Shown here piece after piece: positions 10,098 to 19,907 of a stretch of DNA of 64,000 bases (position 1 is the stretch's first letter; each line of letters opens with the position of its first letter). Source of the stretch: Azorhizobium oxalatiphilum (GTDB lineage Bacteria; Pseudomonadota; Alphaproteobacteria; Rhizobiales; Xanthobacteraceae); NCBI RefSeq assembly GCF_014635325.1, contig NZ_BMCT01000012.1:1-64000 (forward strand). Reading direction: 5' to 3'. Position numbers and translations under genes: made by a program. Below the pieces are notes generated by a model. That model was not told the origin of the DNA, ran no database searches, and saw only the letters and a program-made list of their open reading frames with translations.

Positions 10098-11195
10098 ATG
10101 ATCGGTCGCACGCTCGGGTTCTATTTCGCACGCCGCTTCCTCGCGAGCGTGGCGGTGATCTTCCTCTCCTGTGTCGCCCTCATCATGCTGGTCGACTTCC
10201 TGGAGATGACCCGCCGCACGGCGGATCGCGACCAGGTGTCGGTGCTCATGGTGGCGTTGCTGACCATCTATCGCGCTCCGGCCTTCACCGAGCAGTTGCT
10301 GCCCTTTGCCGTGCTGTTCGGCGCCATGGCGACCTTCGTGACGCTCTCGCGCAAGCTGGAGCTGGTAGTTGCCAGAGCGGTAGGATTGTCTGTCTGGCAG
10401 TTCTCCTTCCCGCCGGTTGCGGTTGCCTTCCTTATCGGGGTGTTCGCCACCTGCGTCTTCAATCCCGTCTCCGCGGATTTCAAGGAGCGGGCGAACCAGA
10501 TGGAGGCGGAGATTTTCAACACCTCGTCCGGCCTGTTCGCGCAAGGGTCTGCCGGATTCTGGATCCGCCAGCAGAGCGTGGACGGTCAGGCGATCATCCA
10601 GGCGGGAGCCTCCCAGCAGGGCGGCCGGGTTCTGTCGGGTGTGACGGTGTTCGAATTCGACCGCGCAGGCCTGCTCATGGAACGGGTGGAAGCCCGCTCC
10701 GCGACGCTGGGCGACGGCATATGGACCCTGAGTGATGCCCGGGTGGTGGTGCCCGGAGCGGGGGGCGAGCAGCAGACCTTCGCCACTTACCTGATCTCCA
10801 CGAAGCTCGACCCGAAACAGATCCAGGAAACGCTGGTCTCCCCCGAGACCGTGTCCTTTTGGCAACTGCCGGACGCGATCAGCAGCGCCGAGCAGTCCGG
10901 CTTCGGCGCGTCGAAATATCGCTTGCAGCTCCAGAGCCTTTTGGCTCGGCCGTTCCTGCTGGTGGCAATGGTACTCATTGCCGCTGTGGTTGGCTTAAGG
11001 GTGTTTCGATTTGGCGGTGTGGGACAGACGATTCTCGGTGGCGTGCTGGCGGGCTTTCTGCTTTATCTGGGGACCAAGCTTGCCGAGGATCTCGGCGATG
11101 CTGGTGTGGTCCATCCTATTGCCGCAGCGTGGTTTCCAGCGCTGGCGGGCATCTTTCTGGGGGTATTGATCCTGTTGCATCGGGAGGACGGATGA
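10098..11195 (+). CDS. lptG: LPS export ABC transporter permease LptG
   Basis: LptG is the second permease of the LPS extractor. The 365-residue protein has helices at the N-terminus (FLASVAVIFLSCVALIMLVDFLEM), a coupling region LSRKLELVVARAVGLSVWQF, a periplasmic domain and three C-terminal helices including the VGLRVFRFGG segment. lptG starts 3 bases after lptF and its TGA overlaps the ATG of lptD, so the three genes are translationally linked. Confidence 0.95.
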   Translation: MIGRTLGFYFARRFLASVAVIFLSCVALIMLVDFLEMTRRTADRDQVSVLMVALLTIYRAPAFTEQLLPFAVLFGAMATFVTLSRKLELVVARAVGLSVWQFSFPPVAVAFLIGVFATCVFNPVSADFKERANQMEAEIFNTSSGLFAQGSAGFWIRQQSVDGQAIIQAGASQQGGRVLSGVTVFEFDRAGLLMERVEARSATLGDGIWTLSDARVVVPGAGGEQQTFATYLISTKLDPKQIQETLVSPETVSFWQLPDAISSAEQSGFGASKYRLQLQSLLARPFLLVAMVLIAAVVGLRVFRFGGVGQTILGGVLAGFLLYLGTKLAEDLGDAGVVHPIAAAWFPALAGIFLGVLILLHREDG

Positions 11196-13672
11196 CGATC
11201 GGCTTGAGCCCTCTGGAGGCCCTGGCCGGGGTTAACCTGCGCGGCAGTCTGCGCGGGGTCGGCATTGCCGTGGCCTCTGTCCTGATGCTTGCTTCAGTAT
11301 CACTTCCCGCGTCCGCACAGGCGCCGGCTGCCTCTCCCATGGGCGGCCTCGGCATGGCCTCGTCGAAGGCGGACCCCAACGCCAAGATGCTCGTGACCGC
11401 CGACCAGCTGGTCTACGACTACAAGAACGACACGGTCTCTGCCGTCGGCAACGTGCAGATGTACTATGACGGCTCCTCGGTGGAGGCGAAGAAAGTCACC
11501 TTCAACCGCAAGACCAACCGCGTGCTCGCGGAGGGCAATGTCCGGCTGAAGCAGAAGGACGGCAAGATCGTCACGGCCGACAACCTTGAGCTGTCACAGG
11601 ACCTGAAGGAAGGCTTCATCAACAGCCTGCGTCTCGACACGCCGGACAAGACCCATTTCGCCGCCACGCGTGCCGATCGCACCGAGGGCAACGTCACCGT
11701 CTTCCAGAATGGTGTCTACACGGCTTGCGAGCCGTGCAAGGACAAGCCGGAAAAGCCGCCGCTGTGGCAGGTCAAGGCGACCCGGATCATCCATAACGAA
11801 GACGAGAAGATGATCTACTATAAGGACGCGACGTTCGAGTTCTTCGGAATGCCGATCGCGTACTTCCCGTATTTCTCCTCGCCCGATCCGACGGTGAAGC
11901 GCAAGACCGGCTTCCTGTTCCCGGAGTTCTACAGCGGCAGCAACATCGGCTACGGCGCCAGCGTTCCGTTCTTCTGGAACATCGCGCCTGACCGTGACAT
12001 CACGCTCGACCCCATGTTCTTCAATGAGCAGGGCGTGCTGATGCGTGGCGAGTGGCGCCAGCGGCTGGATAACGGCTCCTACAGCATCCGTGCCGCCGGC
12101 ATCGACCAGCAGGACAAGGAAGCTTTCTACAACAGCGGCGCTCCTCTCCCGGGATATCGGGATCAGCGCGGCCTCGTGGAGACGCACGGCCAGTTCGCGA
12201 TCAACGATTACTGGACCTTCGGCTGGGACGGCTCGCTGGTCTCCGACCGCACCTTCCTGCGCGACTACGGCTTCGTGACCTCGGACATCACCGAGCGTAA
12301 CTCGCAGATCTACCTGACCGGCCAGGGCGACCGCAGCTATTTCGACCTCCGGGGTATGTACTTCCTCGGCCTGTCGGTCACCGACGACCAGAACCGCCTG
12401 CCCGTGGTCGGCACGCTCGATTACAGCTACGTCTGGGGCAAGCCGGTCTTCGGCGGCGAAGCCGGCATCAACGTCAACTTCACCACCATGACCCGCGATC
12501 AGGCCGACTTCATCGGCATGTCGTCCACCACCGCCAGTGGCGGCGGCATCGGCATTCCCGCGGGCTCGTGCGCCCTCTCCAATCCCAATCCGACGCAGTG
12601 CCTGCTGCGCGGCGCGCCGGGCGATTACACCCGCCTGTCGGCCGAGGCCTATTGGAAGCGCACCATCACCGACAATCTCGGCCAGCAGTGGACGCCGTTC
12701 GCCCAGGTGCGGGTGGATGTGGCGCAGGCCAATATCTCGGCGCTGCCCAGCAGCTACACCGATGGCCCCACCACCTCCGGCCAGAACGTGCTGCAGTCCG
12801 GCAACGAGAGCCTGATCCGGGCCATGCCGGCGGTCGGCCTCGACTACAAGTATCCCTTCATCTCGGTGGAGAACTGGGGCACCCAGACCCTTACGCCGCG
12901 TGTGCAGTTCATCGCCCGGCCGAACGAGACCAGCATCGGCAAATTCCCGAACGAGGACGCCCAGAGCCTGGTGTTTGACGACACCACCCTGTTCGCGATC
13001 GACAAATACTCGGGCTATGACCGTGTGGAAGGTGGCGGCCGCCTCAACGTGGGCTTCACCTATACGGCGTCCATGAAGAGCGCCGGTGTCATCACCGCGA
13101 CGGTGGGCCAGTCCTATCACCTGTTCGGCGTGAATTCGTTCGCCGAGGGCGACATGGCCAACACCGGCCTCAATTCCGGTCTCGATACCAACGTGTCGGA
13201 CTATGTGGCCAGCTTCGCCTATTCGCCGACCGATCATCTCGAGTTCATCAGCCGCTACCGCTTCGCCGAGGACAATGGCTCGCTGCAGCGGCTCGAGCTG
13301 GAAGGCCGGACGTCGATCGACAAGTGGAGCTTCTCGGCCATCTACGGCCGTTATGCGCCGCAGCCCGAGCTTGGCTACTACGACAACCGCGAAGGCGTGT
13401 TCACCACGGCCAGCTACAAGTTCAACGAAAACTGGAGCGTGAGCGGCGCCGTCCGGTACAATCTCGTGGACTCCGGGTTCGACTACACCCAGATCGGCGT
13501 GAACTACATGGATGACTGCTTCACCCTGGCGGTGAACTACATCTCGGACTACTCGCTCAACGGCCCCGGCGGCTCGCCCAGCAACAGCGTGATGCTCCGC
13601 ATCGGCCTGCGGACCCTCGGCGAGACCGGGATCAAGACCTCGCTCGGCAGCTCCACGTCGTCGGCCAACTGA
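11192..13672 (+). CDS. lptD: LPS-assembly outer-membrane protein LptD
   Basis: LptD is the outer-membrane beta-barrel that inserts lipopolysaccharide into the outer leaflet together with LptE. The 826-residue protein has a signal peptide ending ASAQ, then an OstA/LptA-like N-terminal domain (LVTADQLVYDYKNDTVSAVG). The large barrel of alternating aromatic strands follows. The start is ATG 11192, overlapping the lptG stop by four bases and preceded by GGGAGG; longer in-frame extensions are shadows. A CEPCKDKPEKPPLW segment near residue 185 carries cysteines that may form the disulfides needed for function. Confidence 0.95.
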   Translation: MTIGLSPLEALAGVNLRGSLRGVGIAVASVLMLASVSLPASAQAPAASPMGGLGMASSKADPNAKMLVTADQLVYDYKNDTVSAVGNVQMYYDGSSVEAKKVTFNRKTNRVLAEGNVRLKQKDGKIVTADNLELSQDLKEGFINSLRLDTPDKTHFAATRADRTEGNVTVFQNGVYTACEPCKDKPEKPPLWQVKATRIIHNEDEKMIYYKDATFEFFGMPIAYFPYFSSPDPTVKRKTGFLFPEFYSGSNIGYGASVPFFWNIAPDRDITLDPMFFNEQGVLMRGEWRQRLDNGSYSIRAAGIDQQDKEAFYNSGAPLPGYRDQRGLVETHGQFAINDYWTFGWDGSLVSDRTFLRDYGFVTSDITERNSQIYLTGQGDRSYFDLRGMYFLGLSVTDDQNRLPVVGTLDYSYVWGKPVFGGEAGINVNFTTMTRDQADFIGMSSTTASGGGIGIPAGSCALSNPNPTQCLLRGAPGDYTRLSAEAYWKRTITDNLGQQWTPFAQVRVDVAQANISALPSSYTDGPTTSGQNVLQSGNESLIRAMPAVGLDYKYPFISVENWGTQTLTPRVQFIARPNETSIGKFPNEDAQSLVFDDTTLFAIDKYSGYDRVEGGGRLNVGFTYTASMKSAGVITATVGQSYHLFGVNSFAEGDMANTGLNSGLDTNVSDYVASFAYSPTDHLEFISRYRFAEDNGSLQRLELEGRTSIDKWSFSAIYGRYAPQPELGYYDNREGVFTTASYKFNENWSVSGAVRYNLVDSGFDYTQIGVNYMDDCFTLAVNYISDYSLNGPGGSPSNSVMLRIGLRTLGETGIKTSLGSSTSSAN

Positions 13673-13974
13673 CGACGTGAGCATGCCGAACTGGCGGCAC
13701 GCGGTATCTTGTTCTGGTTCGTAGCGGATTGTTGAACCCTGCGGCGCAATGCGGGGCCGCAGGTGGTTTCCTTTTGCCCCCGTCTCGCTCTATAGCCTTC
13801 CATGGGCTGCGGTTTCGCAGAGGCAGATCGCCTTTTGCGGGCCCGGCTCGGGGGTGAACGTCCGTCCGGCGGGTTCCGGGCTGTTCCGGCCCCAATACCG
13901 CCACAGCGGCGGAGAACATAACGCGCTCATCCTGACGACCTTTGCGGTGGTCGGGCGCCTTTGCGGGATGAACG
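13673..13974. other. Intergenic interval lptD-surA
   Basis: This 302-base interval holds the lptD terminator (next entry) and presumably a promoter for surA-pdxA-rsmA. I see no gene in it: open frames here lack codon-position bias and family motifs. Confidence 0.4.
13738..13774 (+). terminator. Likely terminator after lptD
   Basis: An 8-bp stem CCTGCGGC/GCCGCAGG (13738-13745 with 13756-13763) is followed by a T-rich stretch (TGGTTTCCTTTT). Confidence 0.55.
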
Positions 13975-14877
13975 ATGACTGCTTGCCGACGCCTCTCCTT
14001 CCTTTTCGCCCTCGGCCTGGTGCTGATGTCGCCTGTCGCGGCCATGGCTCAGGTGCTGGTCATGGTGTCGGGGCAGCCGATCACCTCCAATGACGTGTCG
14101 CAGCGCATGAAGCTGCACCAGCTCATCGAGCGCAAATCGCCCGGCCAGAAGCAGGTGCTGGAAGAGCTGATCGACGAGAAGATCAAGATCATGCAGGCGT
14201 CCCGCTTCTCCATCGAGGTGGAGAAGAAGGAGATTGATCGGATGTTCGCCAGCGTGGCAGAGCGTTCGGGCCGCACCGCCGAGCAGCTGGAGCAGGGCTT
14301 CGCCCAGCAGGGGCTACGGGCGCAGACGTTCAAGGACAAGCTGCAGGCCGATTACGTGTGGGGCCAGTATGTGCGCGCCCGCGCGCCGGTGGTGAACGTG
14401 CGTGACTCCGACGTCTTCGCCGCGCTCAACCAGCAGGGTCAGACCCAGATGGTGGCGACCGAATACACTCTTCGGCCGATTGTGCTGGTGGTGCCGGGCG
14501 GCAGCAATGCCTATGGCGCCCGCCTCGCGGAGGCCAATGCGCTGCGCAGCCGCTTCAATGGCTGCGACGACGGCCTCACCATGGTGAAGGGCATGAAGGA
14601 AACCGTCATCCGGTCTCCGGTCAGCCGCCTGTCGTCGGAAATTCCCGAGAAGATGCGTGCCGTGCTCGACAAGACCGAGGTGGGCCGGCTGACGCCGCCG
14701 GAAGTCTCGCAGTCCGGTGTGGAGATTTTCGCCGTCTGCGCCAAGCGCGAGGTGAAGGGCGAAAGCTCAAAGAAGCGCGACGTGAAGGAAGAGCTGGCCA
14801 CCGCCCAGTTCCAGGAGCAGTCCAAGCGCATGCTGGCGGAGCTCCGCAAGACCATGCTCATCCAGTACACCCGCTGA
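13975..14877 (+). CDS. surA: SurA-like periplasmic chaperone/peptidyl-prolyl isomerase
   Basis: SurA escorts outer-membrane proteins such as LptD to the BAM complex. The 300-residue protein has a signal peptide ending AMAQ (about residue 26). The SurA N-terminal helical domain follows (PITSNDVSQRMKL, LEELIDEKIKIMQA), then one divergent parvulin-like region (TEYTLRPIVLVV ... SRLSSEIPEKM). It is shorter than enterobacterial SurA (about 430), as usual for alphaproteobacteria, which have a single parvulin region. It lies between lptD and pdxA, the classic order, and its stop codon shares one base with the pdxA start. Confidence 0.88.
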   Translation: MTACRRLSFLFALGLVLMSPVAAMAQVLVMVSGQPITSNDVSQRMKLHQLIERKSPGQKQVLEELIDEKIKIMQASRFSIEVEKKEIDRMFASVAERSGRTAEQLEQGFAQQGLRAQTFKDKLQADYVWGQYVRARAPVVNVRDSDVFAALNQQGQTQMVATEYTLRPIVLVVPGGSNAYGARLAEANALRSRFNGCDDGLTMVKGMKETVIRSPVSRLSSEIPEKMRAVLDKTEVGRLTPPEVSQSGVEIFAVCAKREVKGESSKKRDVKEELATAQFQEQSKRMLAELRKTMLIQYTR

Positions 14878-15950
14878 TGACCGATGTGGGCGCGCGGGGA
14901 ACGGGGCCTGCATCGGCGCCGCTTGCCCTGAGCCTTGGCGAGCCGGCGGGCGTTGGCCCGGATATCGTGCTCGCCGCCTGGACCGCTCGGAAGCAGGCGG
15001 ACCTGCCGTCGTTTTTCGTAGTTGGTGATCCGGGCTGCCTTGCCGATCGTGCCCGCCTGCTGGGCCTTCCGGTTCCGATCCGCGAGGCGGCTCCGGACGC
15101 GGCGCTTGGCCTGTTCGATACGGCGTTTCCGGTGGTCCCCGCCGGGCCGCGCACCACGGCTGCGCCGGGTCATCCTGACGCCACAAGCGCGCCGGCGGTC
15201 ATCACCAGCCTCGACCGGGCCGTGGACCTTGTTCTCGCCGGCACGGCCTCCGGCCTCGTGACTGCGCCATTGTCCAAGGCCGTGGTCTATGACGCCGGTT
15301 TTCCGTTTCCCGGGCACACCGAGTATCTCGCTGCTCGCTGCACGCCCTTGGGTGGGCCGGCGCCGCGGCCGGTCATGATGATCTGGTCGCCGTTGCTCGC
15401 GGTGGTCCCTGCCACCATTCATATCCCGCTTGCGGAAGTGCCTGCGGCCGTCACGACGGCGCTTCTGGTGGAGACCGGGCAGATCGTTGCCCGCGACATG
15501 CGGCAGCGTTTCGGCCTTGCGGCGCCGCGTCTGGCCTTCGCAGGGCTCAATCCCCATGCGGGCGAGGACGGGACGCTCGGCCGCGAGGATGAAGAGGTGG
15601 TGCGTCCGGCGGTGGCGGCGCTGCGGCAGCAGGGCATCGACGCCACCGGGCCGTTCCCGGCCGATACGCTATTCCACGCGGAAGCGCGCACCGCCTATGA
15701 CGTGGTGGTGGGCATGTATCACGATCAGGTTCTGATCCCGGCCAAGACGCTCGCCTTTCACGACGGGGTCAATGTGACGCTGGGCCTTCCTATGATCCGC
15801 ACCTCTCCGGATCACGGCACGGCCTTTGGCATTGCCGGTACGGGGCGGGCCAATCCATCGAGCCTGATCGCCGCAATTCGGTTGGCCGGGCGGCTGGCTG
15901 ATGCGGAAGCCGGCAACGCGGGCGTTGGAGCGCGCGCCGCCGCAGGTTAG
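14877..15950 (+). CDS. pdxA: 4-hydroxythreonine-4-phosphate dehydrogenase
   Basis: PdxA oxidises 4-phosphohydroxythreonine in DXP-dependent pyridoxal phosphate synthesis. The 357-residue enzyme begins LALSLGEPAGVGPDI. The three metal-ligand motifs are visible: PGHTEYLA, GLNPHAGEDG and MYHDQVLIPAK, the last followed by GVNVTLGLPMIRTSPDHGTAF. The start codon overlaps the surA stop by one base, so translation is probably coupled. rsmA follows after 74 bases. Confidence 0.95.
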   Translation: MTDVGARGTGPASAPLALSLGEPAGVGPDIVLAAWTARKQADLPSFFVVGDPGCLADRARLLGLPVPIREAAPDAALGLFDTAFPVVPAGPRTTAAPGHPDATSAPAVITSLDRAVDLVLAGTASGLVTAPLSKAVVYDAGFPFPGHTEYLAARCTPLGGPAPRPVMMIWSPLLAVVPATIHIPLAEVPAAVTTALLVETGQIVARDMRQRFGLAAPRLAFAGLNPHAGEDGTLGREDEEVVRPAVAALRQQGIDATGPFPADTLFHAEARTAYDVVVGMYHDQVLIPAKTLAFHDGVNVTLGLPMIRTSPDHGTAFGIAGTGRANPSSLIAAIRLAGRLADAEAGNAGVGARAAAG

Positions 15951-16024
15951 AGCCTGATAGAGCACTTTGAAGCAGCGACAAGGCGGCTCCCACGGGAAGC
16001 CTGCCATTCAGGAGATACCGGGAC

Positions 16025-16885
16025 GTGGCCGCCATCGATGACCTGCCGCCGCTGCGCGATGTGATCCGCACGCATGGTCTTTCGGCGCAGAAATCGCTGG
16101 GCCAGAACTTCCTCCTCGACCTCAACCTCACCGCCCGCATCGCGCGAGGCTCCGGCCCGCTGGAAGGCGCGACCGTGGTGGAGGTCGGGCCGGGACCGGG
16201 TGGCCTCACCCGTGCCTTGCTGGCGCTTGGGGCAAAGCGTGTCATCGCCATCGAACGTGACCATCGCTGCATCGCAGCCCTCAATGAGATCGCCGCCGCC
16301 TATCCGGGCCGGCTGGAGATCATCGAGGGCGATGCCCTGAAGGTGGATGTGCGTCCCCTGCTGGCGGGAGCCGAGGCCCGCGTTGTGGCGAACCTGCCCT
16401 ACAATGTGGGCACCCAGCTTCTGGTAGGTTGGTTGACGTCCGATCCCTGGCCGCCGTGGTTTTCCTCGCTCACGCTGATGTTCCAGCGCGAGGTTGCCGA
16501 GCGCATCGTCGCTACGCCGGACGACAAGGCCTATGGGCGGCTGGCGGTGCTCACTGGCTGGCGGGCGCAGGCCCGCATCCTGTTCGATGTGGCGCCCTCG
16601 GCCTTCGTGCCGCCGCCCAAGGTCACGTCCTCGGTGGTGCATGTGGTGCCACGTGCCAATCCCGCGCCCTGCACGCTGAAAGATCTGGAGCGGGTGACGG
16701 AGGCAGCCTTCGGCCAGCGCCGGAAGATGCTGCGGCAGTCGCTGAAATCGCTCGGGGTGGACACCGCTGCCTTGCTCGCCGGAGCCGATGTGGCTGAAAC
16801 TGCGCGCGCGGAAGAGATCGAGCTTTCGGGTTTTCTGGCGCTCGCCAACACCTATGCGGACCTGAAGTCGAAGGGCGGCAGCTAA
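16025..16885 (+). CDS. rsmA: 16S rRNA dimethyladenosine transferase RsmA (KsgA)
   Basis: RsmA dimethylates two adjacent adenines near the 3' end of 16S rRNA. The 286-residue enzyme shows [11 protein letters not shown], the SAM-binding motif [14 protein letters not shown], an acidic motif (AIERDHRC), the catalytic [11 protein letters not shown] and a C-terminal helical domain with [15 protein letters not shown]. The start is GTG at 16025 with AGGAG about 9 bases upstream. It closes the surA-pdxA-rsmA run that commonly follows lptD. Confidence 0.95.
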   Translation: MAAIDDLPPLRDVIRTHGLSAQKSLGQNFLLDLNLTARIARGSGPLEGATVVEVGPGPGGLTRALLALGAKRVIAIERDHRCIAALNEIAAAYPGRLEIIEGDALKVDVRPLLAGAEARVVANLPYNVGTQLLVGWLTSDPWPPWFSSLTLMFQREVAERIVATPDDKAYGRLAVLTGWRAQARILFDVAPSAFVPPPKVTSSVVHVVPRANPAPCTLKDLERVTEAAFGQRRKMLRQSLKSLGVDTAALLAGADVAETARAEEIELSGFLALANTYADLKSKGGS

Positions 16886-17000
16886 AGCCAAAGCTCAGGG
16901 CTAAAGGCCTGGCGCCATTCCTCTCGCGGAATTGCCGGATACGTCCGCGGGAACGGCACCAGCTTGAACGGGGCCGCGATCTAAGCCTAAGCTTGCGGCG

Positions 17001-18272
17001 ATGAGACCGTGGGCGCCATGGCGTATGCGCATTTTCGCGCTCCTTCCCGATAAGCGCCGTATCCGCAGTCTGTCAGCGGGCATTCTGGCGCTGCTCCTGT
17101 GCGCCGGGCCGGCCACGGCCGAAATGGTTCTGGAGCGGGTGGTGCTGATTCAGCGGCACGGCGTGCGCGCGCCCACCCAGTCACCCGAGACACTGGCGGA
17201 ATGGACCCGCCGACCCTGGCCGCAATGGCCCGTGGCCCGTGGACTGCTGACACCGCACGGAGCGCAGGTCGTGGGGTTGGTGGCCGATGCCATCCGCGCC
17301 CGTTACGTGGCTGCGGGCATCCTGCCCGCGACGGGCTGTCCCGGCACCAGTCCGGTGGTCTGGGCCGATGGCAAGGACCAGCGCACCCGCGAGAGCGGGC
17401 GCGTGCTGGCGGAGCAATTGGCGCCCGGCTGCGGTGCCACGGCCGGCCATGGTCCGGACGGGAAGGCGGATCGCCTCTTCAATGCCTTGGGCGGGGCCTG
17501 CGTGCTCGATCCCGCTGCCGGGACGCAGGCGGTCCGCGCCGCCATCGGAGCCGGGGGCGCGCTTGTGGATCCGGCCTCGGCGGAGGCGATCCGACAGACA
17601 GCGCTGCTGTTCGATCCCGCCGCGCCGCCGCTTCCGCCGAAGCCATCCGATTTCGTGGTCGAGCAAAAGCAGATCCGCATCACCGGCCCGCTCGGCCGTG
17701 CTGCGACGGCGGCAGAGGTGTTTCTGCTGGAATATGCGCAGGGCCTGCCATCACCTCAGGTGGCATGGGGTGAAGCAGCGGACGTGGGCAAGCTCGACGC
17801 CCTGCTGGCGGCGCGGGCGCGGGTCACGTCGCTGAACCGGAAGCTGCCTTACATCGCCCGGCTGCGCGGAGCCGGCATGGCGCGGACAATGCTGGCCGTG
17901 CTGCGGGGCGATCCCCGGCCGGCCGCGCCGGAAATCGGCAAGGCGGTGCGCCTCGTAGCCTTCGCCGGCCACGACACCAATCTCTCCAACATGGCCGGGG
18001 TGTTCGGCGTGGACTGGTCCCTGCCGGGCCAGCCGGACGCGACCGCACCCGCGACCGCCTTCGCGCTGGAGCGCTGGCGGGACAGCCGGAGCGGCGCGGC
18101 CATGGTGCGGGCCACGATCTTCTATGCGGAACTGGACGGCATGCGGGTGCTCGATCCGGCGAAAGTGCATGCGGTGCCGGTGCCCCTGCCGGACTGTCCG
18201 GACGGCACCTGCCCGCTGGAAGCCTTCACGGCGCGGATCCTGTCCACCCTGCCCGCCGCCTGCGGTCGCTGA
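17001..18272 (+). CDS. Periplasmic histidine acid phosphatase (AppA/Agp type)
   Basis: This 423-residue secreted protein belongs to branch 2 of the histidine phosphatase superfamily. The phosphate-binding RHGVRAP lies at residues 52-58 with nucleophile His53, and the proton-donor HDTN near residue 324. A hydrophobic signal region ends near PATA-E (residue 40). Eight or so cysteines suggest disulfides in the periplasm. Homologues hydrolyse phytate, glucose-1-phosphate or other phosphomonoesters; which applies here cannot be told by eye. The start may be ATG 17001 or the internal ATG at 17025. It is convergent with gmk. Confidence 0.85.
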   Translation: MRPWAPWRMRIFALLPDKRRIRSLSAGILALLLCAGPATAEMVLERVVLIQRHGVRAPTQSPETLAEWTRRPWPQWPVARGLLTPHGAQVVGLVADAIRARYVAAGILPATGCPGTSPVVWADGKDQRTRESGRVLAEQLAPGCGATAGHGPDGKADRLFNALGGACVLDPAAGTQAVRAAIGAGGALVDPASAEAIRQTALLFDPAAPPLPPKPSDFVVEQKQIRITGPLGRAATAAEVFLLEYAQGLPSPQVAWGEAADVGKLDALLAARARVTSLNRKLPYIARLRGAGMARTMLAVLRGDPRPAAPEIGKAVRLVAFAGHDTNLSNMAGVFGVDWSLPGQPDATAPATAFALERWRDSRSGAAMVRATIFYAELDGMRVLDPAKVHAVPVPLPDCPDGTCPLEAFTARILSTLPAACGR

Positions 18273-18276
18273 AGGC

Positions 18277-18963
18277 TCAGAGCGCTTCCCGCAGGTCCTT
18301 CACGAAATCGGCGAGACCCGTGAGGCGGCGGCGCTTCAGCCGCTCGGCCTGCAGGATCGCCTTCAGCTTGGCGAGACTGTCGTCCACATCCTGATTGATG
18401 AGGATATAGTCGTATTCCGTGTAGTGGCTGATCTCGTCCGAGGCCTTGGACATGCGCTGGTGAACCACCTCGTCGCTGTCCTGCGCCCGCGTGCGCAGGC
18501 GCTTTTCGAGGTCGCCGGCGGTGGGCGGCAGCAGGAAGACCTTCACCAGATCCTGCTGGGCGCTTTGGTCGAGCTGCTGGGTACCCTGCCAGTCGATGTC
18601 GAACAGCACGTCGCGTCCGGCGCTCAGGGCTTCCTCCACGGCCTCGCGCGGGGTGCCGTAGAAATTGCCGAACACGGTCGCATGCTCCAGCAGCGCGCCA
18701 GTGTCCCGCATCTCCGTGAAGCGATCGGGCGTCAGGAAGAAATAGTCCTTGCCGTCCACCTCGCCGGGGCGGGGCGGGCGTGTCGTCACCGAGACCGACA
18801 TGGTGATGCGGTCGTCCTCCGCCAGCAGCCGGCGCGAGAGCGTGGTCTTGCCAGCGCCCGAGGGCGAGGAGAGCACCAGCATCAGGCCGCGGCGCGCGAG
18901 GCCGGAGCGGGAGCCCGGCTTCCAGCCCGGCAGAGCGAAATGGGACGAGGTGGGTGCGGCCAT
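18277..18963 (-). CDS. gmk: Guanylate kinase
   Basis: Gmk phosphorylates GMP to GDP with ATP. The 228-residue protein has the P-loop SSPSGAGKTT at about residues 32-41, the GMP-binding VSVTTRPPRPGEVDGKDYFF, then FGNFYGTP and DIDWQG, and the lid arginine segment LEKRLRTRAQDS. An N-terminal extension of about 25 residues precedes the core. The neighbour yicC starts leftward just upstream, the usual yicC-gmk pairing. Confidence 0.96.
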   Translation of the reverse strand: MAAPTSSHFALPGWKPGSRSGLARRGLMLVLSSPSGAGKTTLSRRLLAEDDRITMSVSVTTRPPRPGEVDGKDYFFLTPDRFTEMRDTGALLEHATVFGNFYGTPREAVEEALSAGRDVLFDIDWQGTQQLDQSAQQDLVKVFLLPPTAGDLEKRLRTRAQDSDEVVHQRMSKASDEISHYTEYDYILINQDVDDSLAKLKAILQAERLKRRRLTGLADFVKDLREAL

Positions 18964-18979
18964 GGGCAGGAACTGGTCT

Positions 18980-19867
18980 CTATTCGATGTTCGCGATCTG
19001 CTCGCGGAACTGATCCACCAGAAGCTTCAGGTCAAGTCCGATCTGCGTCAGCGCCACGGCATTGGACTTTGAACACAGCGTATTGGCCTCGCGATTGAAC
19101 TCCTGCGCGAGGAAATCCAGCTTGCGCCCCACCGGGCCACCCTGGGCCAGCAGGTCGCGCGCGGCGGCCACATGGGCGGTCAGGCGGTCGAGTTCCTCGC
19201 GCACGTCGGCCTTGGTGGCGAGTAGCACCGCTTCCTGATGCAGGCGCTCCGGGTCGAGCCCGGCATGGCTTTCGGCCAGTGCCTTCACCTGCTCGGCGAG
19301 GCGGGCCTTGATGGCCTCCAGCTTGCGTTCCGGCAGGGTTTCGGCGGCGGCGATCAGCGCAGCGATGCCATCGAGCCGTTCGGTGAGGATGGCGCGGAGC
19401 GCGGCACCTTCAGTGAGGCGCATGGAAGAGAGATCCCGCAGCGCCTGCTCGAAACCGGTCAGCGCATCCCGCGCGATTGCCTCGCGGTCGCCCTCGCTCT
19501 GCTCGGCCTCGATCACCTCCACGATGCCCTTCACGCCCAGCAGGGCATCAAGGCTTGGCGGTGCACTGCCGAGGTCGGTGGCGGCTTCGCGGGCGGCGGC
19601 ATAGAGCGTGCGCAGGGCGGGCTGGTTGATGCCCACGGAGATGCTGTCGCCTTCGCGTGTCACGGTGAAGGTGCCGGACACCGAGCCGCGCGACAGCGCC
19701 TTGGTGGCAGCGGCGCGGGCACCGGCGTCCAGCGCATCGAAGCCGTTCGGCACCCGGAGGCGCAGATCGAGGCCCTTGGCATTGACCGAGCGGATCTCCC
19801 AGGCCCAGCGCCAGGCGCCGGTGAGGCCATGGGCGCGGGCGAAGCCGGTCATGCTAGCGAGCGACAT
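18980..19867 (-). CDS. yicC: YicC/YloC family endoribonuclease
   Basis: The 295-residue cytoplasmic protein starts MSLASMTGFARA, the signature opening of the YicC family. It ends with the conserved KLDFLAQEFNREANTLCSKS and a DLKLLVDQFREQIANIE tail. Family members act as stress-related endoribonucleases or RNase adaptors (in E. coli, RyhB turnover). It lies 17 bases upstream of gmk on the same strand and downstream of mltG, so the genes form one transcription unit. Confidence 0.93.
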   Translation of the reverse strand: MSLASMTGFARAHGLTGAWRWAWEIRSVNAKGLDLRLRVPNGFDALDAGARAAATKALSRGSVSGTFTVTREGDSISVGINQPALRTLYAAAREAATDLGSAPPSLDALLGVKGIVEVIEAEQSEGDREAIARDALTGFEQALRDLSSMRLTEGAALRAILTERLDGIAALIAAAETLPERKLEAIKARLAEQVKALAESHAGLDPERLHQEAVLLATKADVREELDRLTAHVAAARDLLAQGGPVGRKLDFLAQEFNREANTLCSKSNAVALTQIGLDLKLLVDQFREQIANIE

Positions 19868-19907
19868 GGGGCAGGTCTTTCCAGACGGGGGCCGATAAGG
19901 CCCCGTG

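Noticed and set aside
9201-10865. 554-residue minus-strand frame opposite lptF/lptG
   Set aside because: Charged low-complexity translation, no domain, overlaps two certain genes.
10859-11191. N-terminal extension of lptD inside lptG
   Set aside because: A signal peptide starts at ATG 11192, which has a ribosome site and overlaps the lptG stop; the upstream part is out-of-frame lptG.
11594-13684. 696-residue minus-strand frame opposite lptD
   Set aside because: Antisense shadow; lptD has conserved domains and coupled translation with lptG.
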